Assembly: GCA_000583135.1 (NCBI GenBank) | Contig: JFBG01000060.1 | Coordinates: 1 to 33,841 of the forward strand | Direction: 5' to 3' | DNA from: Thioalkalivibrio sp. HK1 | Lineage (GTDB): Bacteria > Pseudomonadota > Gammaproteobacteria > HK1 | Length of the DNA: 33,841 nucleotides | Part shown: positions 16,551 to 26,111 of the stretch, piece after piece | Layout of the letters: each line of letters begins with the position of its first letter | Numbering within the stretch: the stretch's first letter is position 1 | Position numbers and translations under genes: made by a program | Notes under the pieces: model-generated | What the model was told of the DNA's origin: nothing | Databases searched by the model: none | Seen by the model: only the letters and a program-made list of their open reading frames with translations

Positions 16551-19500
16551 ATGATAAGAAGGATGCTGACGATTGATCGCGCCGCCTCGAATGCAAAGCC
16601 GGCACTTCTTCTTTGGCCCGAGAGGATTGCCGCTTCGCTTGCGCTCGTCGGCTCGCTGCTGATGCTCGCCGCCTTTCCCGGTCCGGCGATGGGGCAGCAA
16701 GGCCCCGATGTTCAGAAGGCATCGATCATCGTTTCTCCATCGGGCGTCCTTTCGCTAAGGGAAGGAGGAGACGAAAAGCCGTTCTCCATCAGACTCGATA
16801 AGCAACCGAGCGCGGATGTAACCATCACCTTGACGAAGACGACTGCGCTGTTGACGCTCGACAAGACCACCTTGACCTTCACCACCGAAAACTATTCCAC
16901 GCCCCAAATCGTGAGGGCATCCGCCGGGTACGATGACGATGCGATCGTCAATACCGATACCATCACCCTATCCGCCACCGGCGGCACCGATGCTCCGAAT
17001 GTGACCAAGCAGGTCACGATCAACGAACCCCGATCGATTCCGGTCAGCGAGATCGTCCTGACGCTTCCTACCACTCCTAACACAGACTTCTCCGACTTCG
17101 ACGAGGGCGAATCCAAGGATATCAAAATCAAGCTCGGTAAGCAGCCCAGTTCGACCGTCACCCTATCCCTATCGAAAACCAACGACGATATCACCCTTTC
17201 CGGCAGTACCCTATCCAGCGGCACCCTCACCTTCAACACCTCGAATTGGGGGACGGATCAAACCGTCACCATCACGGCGGCCGAAGATGCCGACGCCACC
17301 GACGATAGCGGCTCCATCACCCTATCCGTCTCCGGCGGCATCGTCGCCTTGGATGTGGTGAGATCGATCGAGATTGCCGACGACGACGGCGGCATCGTGC
17401 TTTCCAATGATGCCATCGAGCTGAAAGAGGGCCATGTCGACGATCGAGAGGGCACCTTCACCGTCAAACTCGCCGCCCCGCCGGCATCGAGGGCGGTTTT
17501 GTCGGTGACGATCGAAGCCGTCCCCTCAACCGAAGATCTGGCCTTCTCGGTCTCCCCGGCAACGCTGACTTTCACGCCGGATGACTACGACGAGGAGCAA
17601 GAGGTAACCGTCACCGCGCTCGACGATGAGGATGCCGACCATGACACGGCCACCGTCACCCTATCCGTCAGCGAAGGCATCACCGCCGTCGATGTGACGA
17701 AATCGGTCGAAGTGAGCGATGACGACAGAAAGATGGTCGTCGGCCTCGATCCGATCGAGATCCGTGAGGGCGCCACCGCCACCTTCAACGTCACACTCAG
17801 CGGCCCCCCGATTTCGAGCGACACCGTTTCGGTATCGAGCGGGGATACCGGAGCGTTCACGGTCTCGCCGGCGACGCTGACCTTCACTTCCTCGAACTAC
17901 GATACGGCGCAAGAGGTGACCGTCACTGCGGTCGGCGATAGCGATGGCTCCGACGAAGAAGCCGACATCACCCTATCCCATAGTCTGACGGGTAGGGATG
18001 CGGTGACAAAATCGGTCAAGGTGCTCGATGATGATGCGGAGATTATCGTGAGCCCGGGGTCGGTTACCTTCAACGAGGACACGGACCAAAGCAAATTCGA
18101 AGTCAAACTCGGTGCACCCCCGAAGATGGATGGCGCCGGCGATGGCTACGTGTACTTGACGGTAACGAGCGGCGATAGTGCGGCGCTGACGGTCAAGCCG
18201 TCGACGCTGGTCTTCTCCACCACGAACTACGATACCCTGCAGACGGTCAAGTTGGACGCGGCAGGGAAGAAGGACGCCGACGGTACCGACAATAATGTCA
18301 AGGTCGATATCGCCCTTTCCTACGCCGATGGGGATTATCGCGCCGAGGCCAAGACGGCGAATATCACCATCACCGATGTCGATGGAGAGATCCTCATCGA
18401 CGAGGATTCCGCATCGATCCTCGAAGAGGGCGGCCCCGACGGTATCGTCCTCGTCTCTTTGAAGGCCGCTCCGACCTCGGATGCCGTTTTATCGGTGGAA
18501 AGCAGCGATGTCGGGGCCATCGAGGTCTCCCCCGCAACCCTGACATTCACCCCCGCCAACTACCATCTGACGCAGGCGGTGAGGGTCCGCGCGGTCAACG
18601 ACAGCGATGCCTCGAGCGAGAGCGCCACCGTGACCGTCTCCCCCACCGACGGTTATACCGCCCCGGACAAGGAACATGGTATCGATGTGATCGATAAAGA
18701 CGGCATCGTTCTTAGCGCCACCGATATCACTTTGACCGAAGAGGATGATGGCTCTTTTTACGTCTCCCTCGGCGCCGCCCCGGCTTCGAGCGCCACCGTA
18801 TCGTTCCTAAGCGGCGATACCGGGGCGGTTGTGGTTAACACGGCGTCGCTGACCTTCGACTCGAATAACTACAATGTGCCGCAGCAGGTCACGGTGACTG
18901 CGATGGATGACACCGATGCCACGCACGAGAACGTCACCATCACCTTGTCCGTCACCGGCTACACCGCTCCCAATAGGACCATGATGGTTCGGGTCGATGA
19001 CAATGATAAAGGGATGATCAAATTCGACGGCAACGATATTCTCACAATCACCGAGGGTGATGACAGTGGCGACACCTTCACCGTCGAACTCGGTAGCGAT
19101 ACTATCTTGTCTTCTAATGCCACCTTGTCGCTGACGATCGACGATCCCGAGGATCGCTGCGCCGGCGCCGGCACCACCGATGCCACCGCCTGTCCGATCA
19201 CGATAACGCCGTCAAGGCTGACCTTCACCAATGCCGATCGCATGGTGCCCCAGACGGTGACCGTCAAGGCGCGTTTCGATGACGACGCCATGGACGAGGA
19301 GAATATCTTCATCGTCGTTTCCGCCACCGACGGGATGACGGCCCCTTCCATAAGGAAGAAGGTCAAGGTCGAAGAGGCCGATATTCCCGCCGGCATGATG
19401 ATAGTGACTCGACTGGTAACTCAGACCGTCGAGGAATCCGACATCAGCAATGTCGAGATCGAAGAAGGCGGTGATGGCGTTGTATTCAAGGTCAAGCTCG

Positions 19501-20795
19501 ATAAACAACCGGCATCGACGGTCACCGTGTCGATCTCGATCTTGGACGATGACAAGGACGAGGACGATGACAATGACAAATACCATGTCTCGATCTCCCC
19601 GACAACATTGACCTTCCCCGCCTACGGCTGGAAAGCGAGCGACGGCCATGAATTCATCGTCAACGCAGTGCCGGACGATGACGCCGACGACCACCAAGAT
19701 GTCGAGATCGAACTCGTCGCCGAGGGCGGTATCAATATCAATCCCGATAAGACGGTCGAGATCGATATCGTCGATCGATTCTCGGGCAATACGCTGATCG
19801 TCTATCCGCTCGACACGTTATATATCGACGAGGGCGCAACGCAGACCTTGAGCGTCAGGCTCGGTTTGAGTCCCGCAGAGGACACCGTGATTTCGCTATC
19901 GAACGACAACGACGATATCACCCTCTCTGCGAATTCCCTCGTCTTCACCCTCGATAACTGGAGCAAGCCGCAGTTCGTCTCTTTGAGCGCCGCCGTCGAC
20001 GCCGATGCGCAGCACGACAAAGACACCATCACCATCGGCGCCGAGGGTTTTTCCGAGCAAAGAATCGATGTCTCGGTGAGAGATCATAACGATCCCCTCC
20101 CGGTGAGAGCCTACGCCTTGGCGCTTCCCTCGACATCGGTGCAAGACAGTTCGACCGTACGGGTGCATTGCAAGCAGGACACTCCTTGCTTCGTCAAGCT
20201 CGATTGCACCGCACAGGATGACGGCTCGTCGTTCGAAGGCCGGGTTCCCCAGGCGATCCCCGCCCATGGTGCGCTGACCCTGACGGCGGCGGATATCGAG
20301 CACCATACCGGCGCTTCATGGTCCGGCAAGGGTCGGTTGGGTTGCGCCCTTCGAAGCGAGGAGATGATCAGCGCTCAGGTCTGGACGCGATCCGGAGACG
20401 GGGTGCTGGTCAACAACAGCGCGGTGCTCGGCAGCGTTCCCGAGGGTTCGGGATATCGGGTGGATGTCGAATCGATTCCCTCGCCCGACACCCCCGAGGA
20501 ATCGAATTTGCGCATCCGATGCCTCGCCCCCGATGCGGAGCATTGCGTCGGGATGAGCATCGTTTGTTTCGCCGATGACGGGACGATGTACGACGAGGCA
20601 TTCATCACCGTCAGGCGTTCGAGCGTTTACCACCTGCAAAGCGAAGATCTGGTCGATCTGATCGGTCATCGATGGGCCGGGATGGGCCTTGCCTGCGAGA
20701 TCAATTCGGATCACCCCTTCACGGTGCAGGTGCTGACCCGCACCGGTGGCGGCGGGGCGCTGGTCAATAACAGCGCGACCGGAAGAGGCCGGTAA
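16551..20795 (+). CDS. Giant secreted protein 2: about 10 Calx-beta-like repeats and C-terminal VNNSA module
   Basis: This 1414-residue protein of unknown function is a paralogue of giants 1 and 3. AAGGAG at 16537-16542 with 8-nt spacing decides ATG 16551; the upstream GTG at 16542 overlaps the Shine-Dalgarno. The signal peptide ends near residue 48 (AMG before Gln-Gln). It lacks the N-terminal Cys-rich domain of the other two giants, and repeats begin almost at once. The ten units are more diverged from one another than in giant 1. Unit 8 carries an insert with two cysteines (codons near 19158 and 19191) and unit 9 an acidic insert DDDKDEDDDNDK. The C-terminal module covers residues 1183-1414. 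It shares its 5' leader with giant 1. A surface or periplasmic location is inferred from the signal peptide and cysteines. Confidence 0.87.
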   Translation: MIRRMLTIDRAASNAKPALLLWPERIAASLALVGSLLMLAAFPGPAMGQQGPDVQKASIIVSPSGVLSLREGGDEKPFSIRLDKQPSADVTITLTKTTALLTLDKTTLTFTTENYSTPQIVRASAGYDDDAIVNTDTITLSATGGTDAPNVTKQVTINEPRSIPVSEIVLTLPTTPNTDFSDFDEGESKDIKIKLGKQPSSTVTLSLSKTNDDITLSGSTLSSGTLTFNTSNWGTDQTVTITAAEDADATDDSGSITLSVSGGIVALDVVRSIEIADDDGGIVLSNDAIELKEGHVDDREGTFTVKLAAPPASRAVLSVTIEAVPSTEDLAFSVSPATLTFTPDDYDEEQEVTVTALDDEDADHDTATVTLSVSEGITAVDVTKSVEVSDDDRKMVVGLDPIEIREGATATFNVTLSGPPISSDTVSVSSGDTGAFTVSPATLTFTSSNYDTAQEVTVTAVGDSDGSDEEADITLSHSLTGRDAVTKSVKVLDDDAEIIVSPGSVTFNEDTDQSKFEVKLGAPPKMDGAGDGYVYLTVTSGDSAALTVKPSTLVFSTTNYDTLQTVKLDAAGKKDADGTDNNVKVDIALSYADGDYRAEAKTANITITDVDGEILIDEDSASILEEGGPDGIVLVSLKAAPTSDAVLSVESSDVGAIEVSPATLTFTPANYHLTQAVRVRAVNDSDASSESATVTVSPTDGYTAPDKEHGIDVIDKDGIVLSATDITLTEEDDGSFYVSLGAAPASSATVSFLSGDTGAVVVNTASLTFDSNNYNVPQQVTVTAMDDTDATHENVTITLSVTGYTAPNRTMMVRVDDNDKGMIKFDGNDILTITEGDDSGDTFTVELGSDTILSSNATLSLTIDDPEDRCAGAGTTDATACPITITPSRLTFTNADRMVPQTVTVKARFDDDAMDEENIFIVVSATDGMTAPSIRKKVKVEEADIPAGMMIVTRLVTQTVEESDISNVEIEEGGDGVVFKVKLDKQPASTVTVSISILDDDKDEDDDNDKYHVSISPTTLTFPAYGWKASDGHEFIVNAVPDDDADDHQDVEIELVAEGGININPDKTVEIDIVDRFSGNTLIVYPLDTLYIDEGATQTLSVRLGLSPAEDTVISLSNDNDDITLSANSLVFTLDNWSKPQFVSLSAAVDADAQHDKDTITIGAEGFSEQRIDVSVRDHNDPLPVRAYALALPSTSVQDSSTVRVHCKQDTPCFVKLDCTAQDDGSSFEGRVPQAIPAHGALTLTAADIEHHTGASWSGKGRLGCALRSEEMISAQVWTRSGDGVLVNNSAVLGSVPEGSGYRVDVESIPSPDTPEESNLRIRCLAPDAEHCVGMSIVCFADDGTMYDEAFITVRRSSVYHLQSEDLVDLIGHRWAGMGLACEINSDHPFTVQVLTRTGGGGALVNNSATGRGR
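16713..20096 (+). repeat. Array of 10 Calx-beta-like repeat units in giant protein 2
   Basis: Units follow the EG...F.V.L..PP.S...LSV...SPATLTFT..NY pattern and mostly end in acidic junctions (DDDG, DDDR, DDDA, DVDG, DKDG, DNDK). They vary in length and sequence, which suggests an older array than that of giant 1. Confidence 0.8.
20097..20792 (+). other. C-terminal duplicated Cys module (VNNSA module) of giant protein 2
   Basis: Half A contains VHCKQDTPCFVKLDC, GRLGCALRSEE and RSGDGVLVNNSA. Half B contains IRCLAPDAEHC, IVCFADDG, GLACEINSDHPF and RTGGGGALVNNSA. The DNA is close to that of giant 1 over TCATGGTCCGGCAAGGG and the last 60 bases, enough to allow recombination. Confidence 0.8.
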
Positions 20796-20895
20796 ACGAC
20801 GATCCGATCTGCGCTTTCGATATCGAGGGTGCGAAATCTCTCGCCTTGCGAGCGTAAGTAACGAGCGCCCCCAAGGGATTCACTTGAGGGATTTG

Positions 20896-20925
20896 CGATG
20901 TCGGGTTTTCTAATCCCCGACATCG
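20896..20925 (+). terminator. Hairpin downstream of giant gene 2
   Basis: CGATGTCGGG (20896-20905) and CCCGACATCG (20916-20925) form a perfect 10-bp stem around a T-rich 10-nt loop, 100 nt past the stop codon. No U-tract follows, so termination is probable but unproven. Confidence 0.45.
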
Positions 20926-21087
20926 TCGATCCTTGTCCCCTCGTCAATCGGCGCATCATCGACAAGCGCATCGAAAGGAACGCCGTCGCTTTTCGCACCG
21001 CGGATTCCATTTTCTCGGGGAATCGCCTCGAGACGGCGAAGGAATCCTCGTTCGTCTTTCGGTCGCCCCTTCGAATGGCGCAACCGG

Positions 21088-21103
21088 CCGATCGGCCGAT
21101 CGG
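21088..21103. promoter_or_regulatory. 16-bp perfect palindrome upstream of aceE
   Basis: CCGATCGGCCGATCGG reads the same on both strands and lies about 240 bp before aceE. It could be an operator, but CGAT-rich palindromes are common across this window. The rest of the 548-bp gap shows no gene, no clear PdhR-like box and no clear promoter. Confidence 0.2.
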
Positions 21104-21343
21104 ATCGAGTGATCGGAATCGATCGAAACATCGCACCGTCCATCGCCGAACCCGTCATGCCTTCGATGAGGCGGCGACCATCGGCACGATCGAAAGCATT
21201 GCCGAATATCCGCCTTCGGGGAGGGGATTTTCAAGACTCCTATCGGATCCGTCGAGACCTTTCGATATTGGAAGCATCGAATGCGTTGATCCGATCGGGG
21301 CATCGACAGCGCCAAAAGCCATTCGTGTCGGGAGAACTCCATC

Positions 21344-24028
21344 ATGGCCCTTCATTCGAAGATCAGCGATACCGATGCTATCGAGACCCGGGAGTGGATC
21401 GACTCGCTGCAATCGATCTTCGAGCGAGACGGCGCCGAGCGCACCCGCTTCGTACTATCCACCCTGATCGAGCACGCCCGCGAAGCGGGGCTGCATCTGC
21501 CTTTTTCCGTCAATACGCCCTATATCAATACCATCCCCGAATCCCGCGCCGATTACACCCCCGGCGATCCGGCGATCGAATGGCGTATCCGCTCCCTGAT
21601 TCGCTGGAATGCGCTGGCGATGGTGGTGCAAGCGAATCGGGTCTCCGGCGAGCTCGGTGGCCATATCGCCAGTTTCGCTTCCGCCGCCACCCTCTACGAT
21701 GTCGGCTTCAACCACTTTTGGCATGCCCCCAACGAGACCCACGGCGGGGATCTCGTTTTCATGCAGGGGCATTCCGCACCGGGGATCTATGCCCGCGCCT
21801 TCCTCGAAGGAAGGATCGACGAGGATCGCCTCAAGCGCTTCCGCCAAGAAGTCGGCGAACAGGGGCTTTCTTCCTACCCCCACCCGTGGCTGATGCCCGA
21901 TTTCTGGCAGTTCCCGACCGTCTCGATGGGCTTGGGGCCGATCATGGCCATCTACCAGGCTCGATTCATGCGCTATCTACATAGCCGCAACCTGCTCGAT
22001 ACCTCGGGCCGGAAGGTTTGGGCCTTCATGGGCGATGGCGAGATGGACGAGCCGGAAGCCCTCGGCGCCATCACCCTCGCCTCGCGCGAGAATCTGGATA
22101 ACCTCATCTTCGTCGTCAATTGCAACTTGCAGCGCCTCGATGGCCCGGTGCGCGGCAACGGCAAGATCATCCAAGAACTCGAAGCCGCCTTTCTCGGGGC
22201 GGGCTGGAACGTTCTCAAGGTGGTTTGGGGATCGTATTGGGACCCCCTGCTGCAGCTCGATACCCGTGGATTGCTGCGTCGGCGCATGGAAGAGGCGGTC
22301 GATGGCGAATACCAGAACTTCAAGGCGAAGGGAGGGGCCTATACCCGCGAGCGTTTCTTCGGCCACTATCCGGAACTGAAAAAGATGGTCTCGAATCTCT
22401 CGGACGAGGATATCTGGCGCCTCAACCGCGGGGGGCACGATCCGCACAAGGTCTATGCCGCCTACGCCGAAGCGGTGCGGCACCAAGGCGCGCCGACGGT
22501 CATCCTCGCCAAGACCGTCAAGGGCTACGGCATGGGAGAGGCGGGCGAGGGGCAAAATATCACCCATCAGAAAAAGAAGATGGAGGAGGACGCCCTCAAG
22601 GCCTTTCGCGATCGCTTCGATATCCCCATCCCCGACGACAAGATCGCGGACGCTCCTTTCTACCGCCCCCCCGACGATAGCCCCGAAATACGCTATCTGC
22701 GCGAGCGGCGGGAACGTTTGGGGGGGACGTTGCCGCAACGCCGACAACGCTCCGCCCCCTTGGATATCCCCGATATCTCGGCCTTCGATGCCTTGCTCGA
22801 GGGCAGCGGCGAGCGCGAGATATCGACCACGATGGCCTTCGTACGAGCGTTGACCGGCCTCGTGCGGGATCCGAAGGTGGGCCGTTTCGTGGTCCCCATC
22901 ATCCCCGACGAGGCCCGCACCTTCGGCATGGAGGGGCTTTTTCGGCAGCTCGGCATCTATTCCTCCAAGGGCCAGCTCTACGAGCCGCAGGATGCGGATC
23001 AGGTGATGTTCTATCGCGAGGCGCGCGACGGGCAGATCCTCGAAGAGGGGATCACCGAGGCGGGAGCGATGAGCTCGTGGATCGCCGCCGCCACTTCCTA
23101 CTCCACCCATGGCCTTGAAACGATCCCCTTTTATATCTTCTATTCGATGTTCGGATTCCAGCGCATCGGGGATTTGGCATGGGCTGCCGGGGATAGTCGG
23201 GCCCGGGGTTTTCTCATCGGCGGAACCGCAGGCCGTACCACCCTCGCCGGCGAGGGCTTGCAGCACGGCGACGGGCATAGCCATATCCTGTCATCGACCA
23301 TTCCCAACTGTATTTCCTGGGATCCGACCTACGCCTTCGAGTTGGCGGTGATCGTCCACGATGGCATGAAGCGGATGTTGCAAGATCAAGAGAGTGTCTA
23401 TTACTACATCACGGTCATGAACGAGACCTACCCGCAGCCGCCCATTCCCGAGGGGGTGCGAGAGGATCTTCTCAAGGGCTTGTACCTGCTGCGAGAGTCC
23501 CCGGCGGATAAAAAAAGGAGCCGGAAGAAATCCCCCAAGGTTCAGTTATTCGGCTGCGGAACCATCCTGCGCGAGGTGGAAGCGGCGGCGCAGTTGCTCG
23601 AAGAGGATTTTTCGATCAAGGCCGATGTATGGAGCGCCACCAGTTTCACCGAGTTGCGGCGGGAGGGGATGGCGGTCGAGCGGTGGAATCGCCTGCACCC
23701 CGAGGAGCCTGCGCGCCTTTGTCATCTCGAGCGATGCCTTGCCTCTCGCTCGGGTCCGGTGGTGGCGGCATCGGATTACATGCGCTTGTTCGCAGATCAG
23801 ATCCGTCCATGGGTGCATCGACGATTCGTCGCTCTTGGCACCGACGGCTTCGGGCGCAGCGACCGCCGCTCGCAGTTGCGTCGTTTTTTCGAAGTCGATC
23901 GTTTCCATGTCGCCCTTGCGGCCCTCAAAGCCTTGGCCGACGAGGGCGAGATCGAGGTCTCGCTCGTTCGAGAGGCGATCGCCAAGTACGAGATCGATCC
24001 CCGATCGCCGGATCCGTGGACGGTTTGA
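21344..24028 (+). CDS. aceE: Pyruvate dehydrogenase complex E1, homodimeric type
   Basis: This 894-residue thiamine-diphosphate enzyme decarboxylates pyruvate and transfers the acetyl group to lipoyl-E2. Its length and architecture match the single-chain AceE of gamma- and betaproteobacteria rather than the split alpha/beta E1. The N-terminus TREWIDSLQSIFERDG, the block INTIPESRADYTPGD and the TPP-binding motif beginning GDGEMDEPEALG (Gly230) with a downstream NCNLQRLDGPVRGNGK are typical. SFAS, PGIYARAFLEGR and the later transketolase-like segments (TLAGEGLQHGDGHSH) are also present. GGGAGAA just upstream supports ATG 21344. It is the first gene of the aceE-aceF-lpd cluster. Confidence 0.97.
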   Translation: MALHSKISDTDAIETREWIDSLQSIFERDGAERTRFVLSTLIEHAREAGLHLPFSVNTPYINTIPESRADYTPGDPAIEWRIRSLIRWNALAMVVQANRVSGELGGHIASFASAATLYDVGFNHFWHAPNETHGGDLVFMQGHSAPGIYARAFLEGRIDEDRLKRFRQEVGEQGLSSYPHPWLMPDFWQFPTVSMGLGPIMAIYQARFMRYLHSRNLLDTSGRKVWAFMGDGEMDEPEALGAITLASRENLDNLIFVVNCNLQRLDGPVRGNGKIIQELEAAFLGAGWNVLKVVWGSYWDPLLQLDTRGLLRRRMEEAVDGEYQNFKAKGGAYTRERFFGHYPELKKMVSNLSDEDIWRLNRGGHDPHKVYAAYAEAVRHQGAPTVILAKTVKGYGMGEAGEGQNITHQKKKMEEDALKAFRDRFDIPIPDDKIADAPFYRPPDDSPEIRYLRERRERLGGTLPQRRQRSAPLDIPDISAFDALLEGSGEREISTTMAFVRALTGLVRDPKVGRFVVPIIPDEARTFGMEGLFRQLGIYSSKGQLYEPQDADQVMFYREARDGQILEEGITEAGAMSSWIAAATSYSTHGLETIPFYIFYSMFGFQRIGDLAWAAGDSRARGFLIGGTAGRTTLAGEGLQHGDGHSHILSSTIPNCISWDPTYAFELAVIVHDGMKRMLQDQESVYYYITVMNETYPQPPIPEGVREDLLKGLYLLRESPADKKRSRKKSPKVQLFGCGTILREVEAAAQLLEEDFSIKADVWSATSFTELRREGMAVERWNRLHPEEPARLCHLERCLASRSGPVVAASDYMRLFADQIRPWVHRRFVALGTDGFGRSDRRSQLRRFFEVDRFHVALAALKALADEGEIEVSLVREAIAKYEIDPRSPDPWTV

Positions 24029-24071
24029 GCGAGGTCGATGCGCGGCGATGAGGTCGATGAAATCCGATAGC

Positions 24072-24091
24072 TCGGGGTTCGAAATCCCCGA
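24072..24091 (+). other. Hairpin in the aceE-aceF intercistronic gap
   Basis: TCGGGG (24072-24077) and CCCCGA (24086-24091) pair around an 8-nt loop in the 87-bp gap. It may affect mRNA stability or the relative output of E1 and E2. It resembles a tRNA T-arm, but no tRNA surrounds it. Confidence 0.4.
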
Positions 24092-24115
24092 CGGAGCGAT
24101 GAGGAGGGCCGGTCG

Positions 24116-25888
24116 GTGAGCGATCCGAAAGAAGTCCTTGTCCCCGTCCCCGATATCGGGGACTTCGATGCCGTTCCGGTGATCGAGATCTTGGTCGGGG
24201 TCGGCGATCGGGTGCGCAAGGAGGATCTTTTGGTCACCTTGGAAAGCGACAAGACGACCATGGATATTCCCTCGCCGGCGGCCGGGGTCGTTCGCGAGAT
24301 CGCGGTAGCGGTCGGGGATCGGGTTTCCCAAGGCTCGCCGCTGCTGCATCTGATGGAGGAGGTCGATGACGATTCGAAGCCATCGGCGACCCCACCGACA
24401 TCCCCGCCGTCCTCCGAGACGGCGAGTCCATCCCCCGAAGGCGCCGACGATTCGCCCCTTGAGACCGAGCCCGAGTCGCTGTCGGCATCGCCCGACGAAT
24501 CCATGCCGATGACAAGCGATCCGACGACGAGCGCCGGCGGATCCGAATCCCCGGCCCTCGTCGAGGTGTTTATCCCCAATATCGGGGAATTTTCCGATGT
24601 GCCGGTGATCGACGTGCTGGTGCGGGTGGGAGACGAAATAGCGATCGAAGATCCTTTGATCACCTTGGAAAGCGACAAGTCGGCGATGGATATCCCCTCG
24701 ACGGTCGCCGGGACGATCGCCGAGATCGCAGTCCAATCCGGAGATCGGGTGAGCGAAGGGGCGTTGGTTGCGACCGTCGAGTCCCTTGCCCCGAGTGCGA
24801 CCCCCGGCGGCGAGCGAGCGCAAGCCGGCGCCGTCGATCCGAGCCCGGCCGCCGATTCGAACGCCTCGATCGATCCGAAGCCGCCCGCATCGAGCGCCCC
24901 GGTATCGACACCCACCCTCGATGATCCGCGCGCTCCCAGGGGCTCCCCCACCGCCTCCCTCGCCCCCGAGCCCGAACGAACGCATCCCCTTTCCCACGCC
25001 ACCCCGGCCATGCGTCGATTCGCCCGCGAGCTCGGAGTCGATCTCCTGGCGGTCAAAGGTACCGGCCGCAAAGGCCGGATCTTGCGCGAGGATATCAATA
25101 TCTTCGTCAAGGACGCACTGGCCAAGACGTCGGCCTCGAGCCCCCCTGCTGTCGGCCTTGCCCCCATCCCCGAGGTGGATTTCGCCAAATTCGGCGAGAT
25201 AGAAACCCGCCCCCTTGCTCGCATCAAACGTATTTCGGGTCCCCACCTGCACCGCTCATGGGTTAACGTGCCCCATGTCACCAGCCACGAGGAAGCCGAT
25301 ATCACGGAGTTGGAGGCTTTCCGTCAAAGCATCAAGACCGAAGCGAAAGCGCAGGGAATTCGCATCACCTTGCTGGCGTTCATTACCCATGCGGTGGCCC
25401 GCGCGCTCAAGGAGTATCCGAACTTCAACGCCTCGCTCGGTCCCGGCGGCGATACTCTCGTTTTAAAAAAATACGTGCACATCGGCATCGCCGTGGATAC
25501 CCCGGGGGGCTTGATGGTGCCGGTGCTGCGCGATGCCGACCGCAAGGGGATCTACGAGATCGCAAAGGAGATGGCATCGCTCGGAGAGCGGGCGCGAGAA
25601 GGCGCTCTCAAACCCGATGAAATGCGCGGCGGCACTTTCAGTATCTCCAGTTTGGGCGGGATCGGGGGCACCGCCTTCACCCCGATCATCAACGCCCCCG
25701 AGGCCGCGATCCTGGGGCTCTCGCGCACCCGCATGCGCCCGATCTGGGACGGGGAAGCCTTTCGGCCGCGCTTGATGCTGCCTTTGGATCTTTCTTGGGA
25801 TCATCGCATCGTGGACGGGGCCGAGGCGGCGCGCTTCCTCGCCCACCTTTCCGCCTCTTTGAACGATGTGCGGCGATTGTTGCTTTGA
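24116..25888 (+). CDS. aceF: Pyruvate dehydrogenase complex E2, dihydrolipoyllysine acetyltransferase
   Basis: This 590-residue core subunit carries acetyl groups on swinging lipoyl arms and passes them to CoA. It has two lipoyl domains, with Lys46 in ESDKTTMDIP and Lys188 in ESDKSAMDIP; E. coli has three. Ser/Pro/Ala-rich flexible linkers separate them. A peripheral-subunit-binding domain follows (about 295-335: ATPAMRRFARELGVD, GTGRKGRILREDI), then the catalytic acyltransferase domain with HRIVDG near the C-terminus (His563, Asp567). The start is GTG 24116, supported by GAGGAGGG at 24101-24108 with 7-nt spacing. Cotranscription with aceE is likely. Confidence 0.96.
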   Translation: MSDPKEVLVPVPDIGDFDAVPVIEILVGVGDRVRKEDLLVTLESDKTTMDIPSPAAGVVREIAVAVGDRVSQGSPLLHLMEEVDDDSKPSATPPTSPPSSETASPSPEGADDSPLETEPESLSASPDESMPMTSDPTTSAGGSESPALVEVFIPNIGEFSDVPVIDVLVRVGDEIAIEDPLITLESDKSAMDIPSTVAGTIAEIAVQSGDRVSEGALVATVESLAPSATPGGERAQAGAVDPSPAADSNASIDPKPPASSAPVSTPTLDDPRAPRGSPTASLAPEPERTHPLSHATPAMRRFARELGVDLLAVKGTGRKGRILREDINIFVKDALAKTSASSPPAVGLAPIPEVDFAKFGEIETRPLARIKRISGPHLHRSWVNVPHVTSHEEADITELEAFRQSIKTEAKAQGIRITLLAFITHAVARALKEYPNFNASLGPGGDTLVLKKYVHIGIAVDTPGGLMVPVLRDADRKGIYEIAKEMASLGERAREGALKPDEMRGGTFSISSLGGIGGTAFTPIINAPEAAILGLSRTRMRPIWDGEAFRPRLMLPLDLSWDHRIVDGAEAARFLAHLSASLNDVRRLLL

Positions 25889-26111
25889 AAGCGATCCGGA
25901 AAAAGCGGGCCACTCATCGGCAACGCATCGACGCTCGGGAAGTCTTGTCGATTCGATCAACCTTCGAGGGTTCGTATTCGAGCGTCCGCGCTGGCCTTCT
26001 CGCCTTCCCCGCTTCGCCTCGAGCCGCCGCCGTGAATTTTCATTGCAAGACTTCGCTTCATTGAAAGACTTTATCGATCCCATCACCTCGAATCCTTGAT
26101 GAGCCCCGCCG

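Noticed and set aside
24072..24091. tRNA-like T-arm (GGGGTTCGAAATCCCC)
   Set aside because: The loop is 8 nt and there is no acceptor, D or anticodon arm around it; it is a simple intercistronic hairpin.
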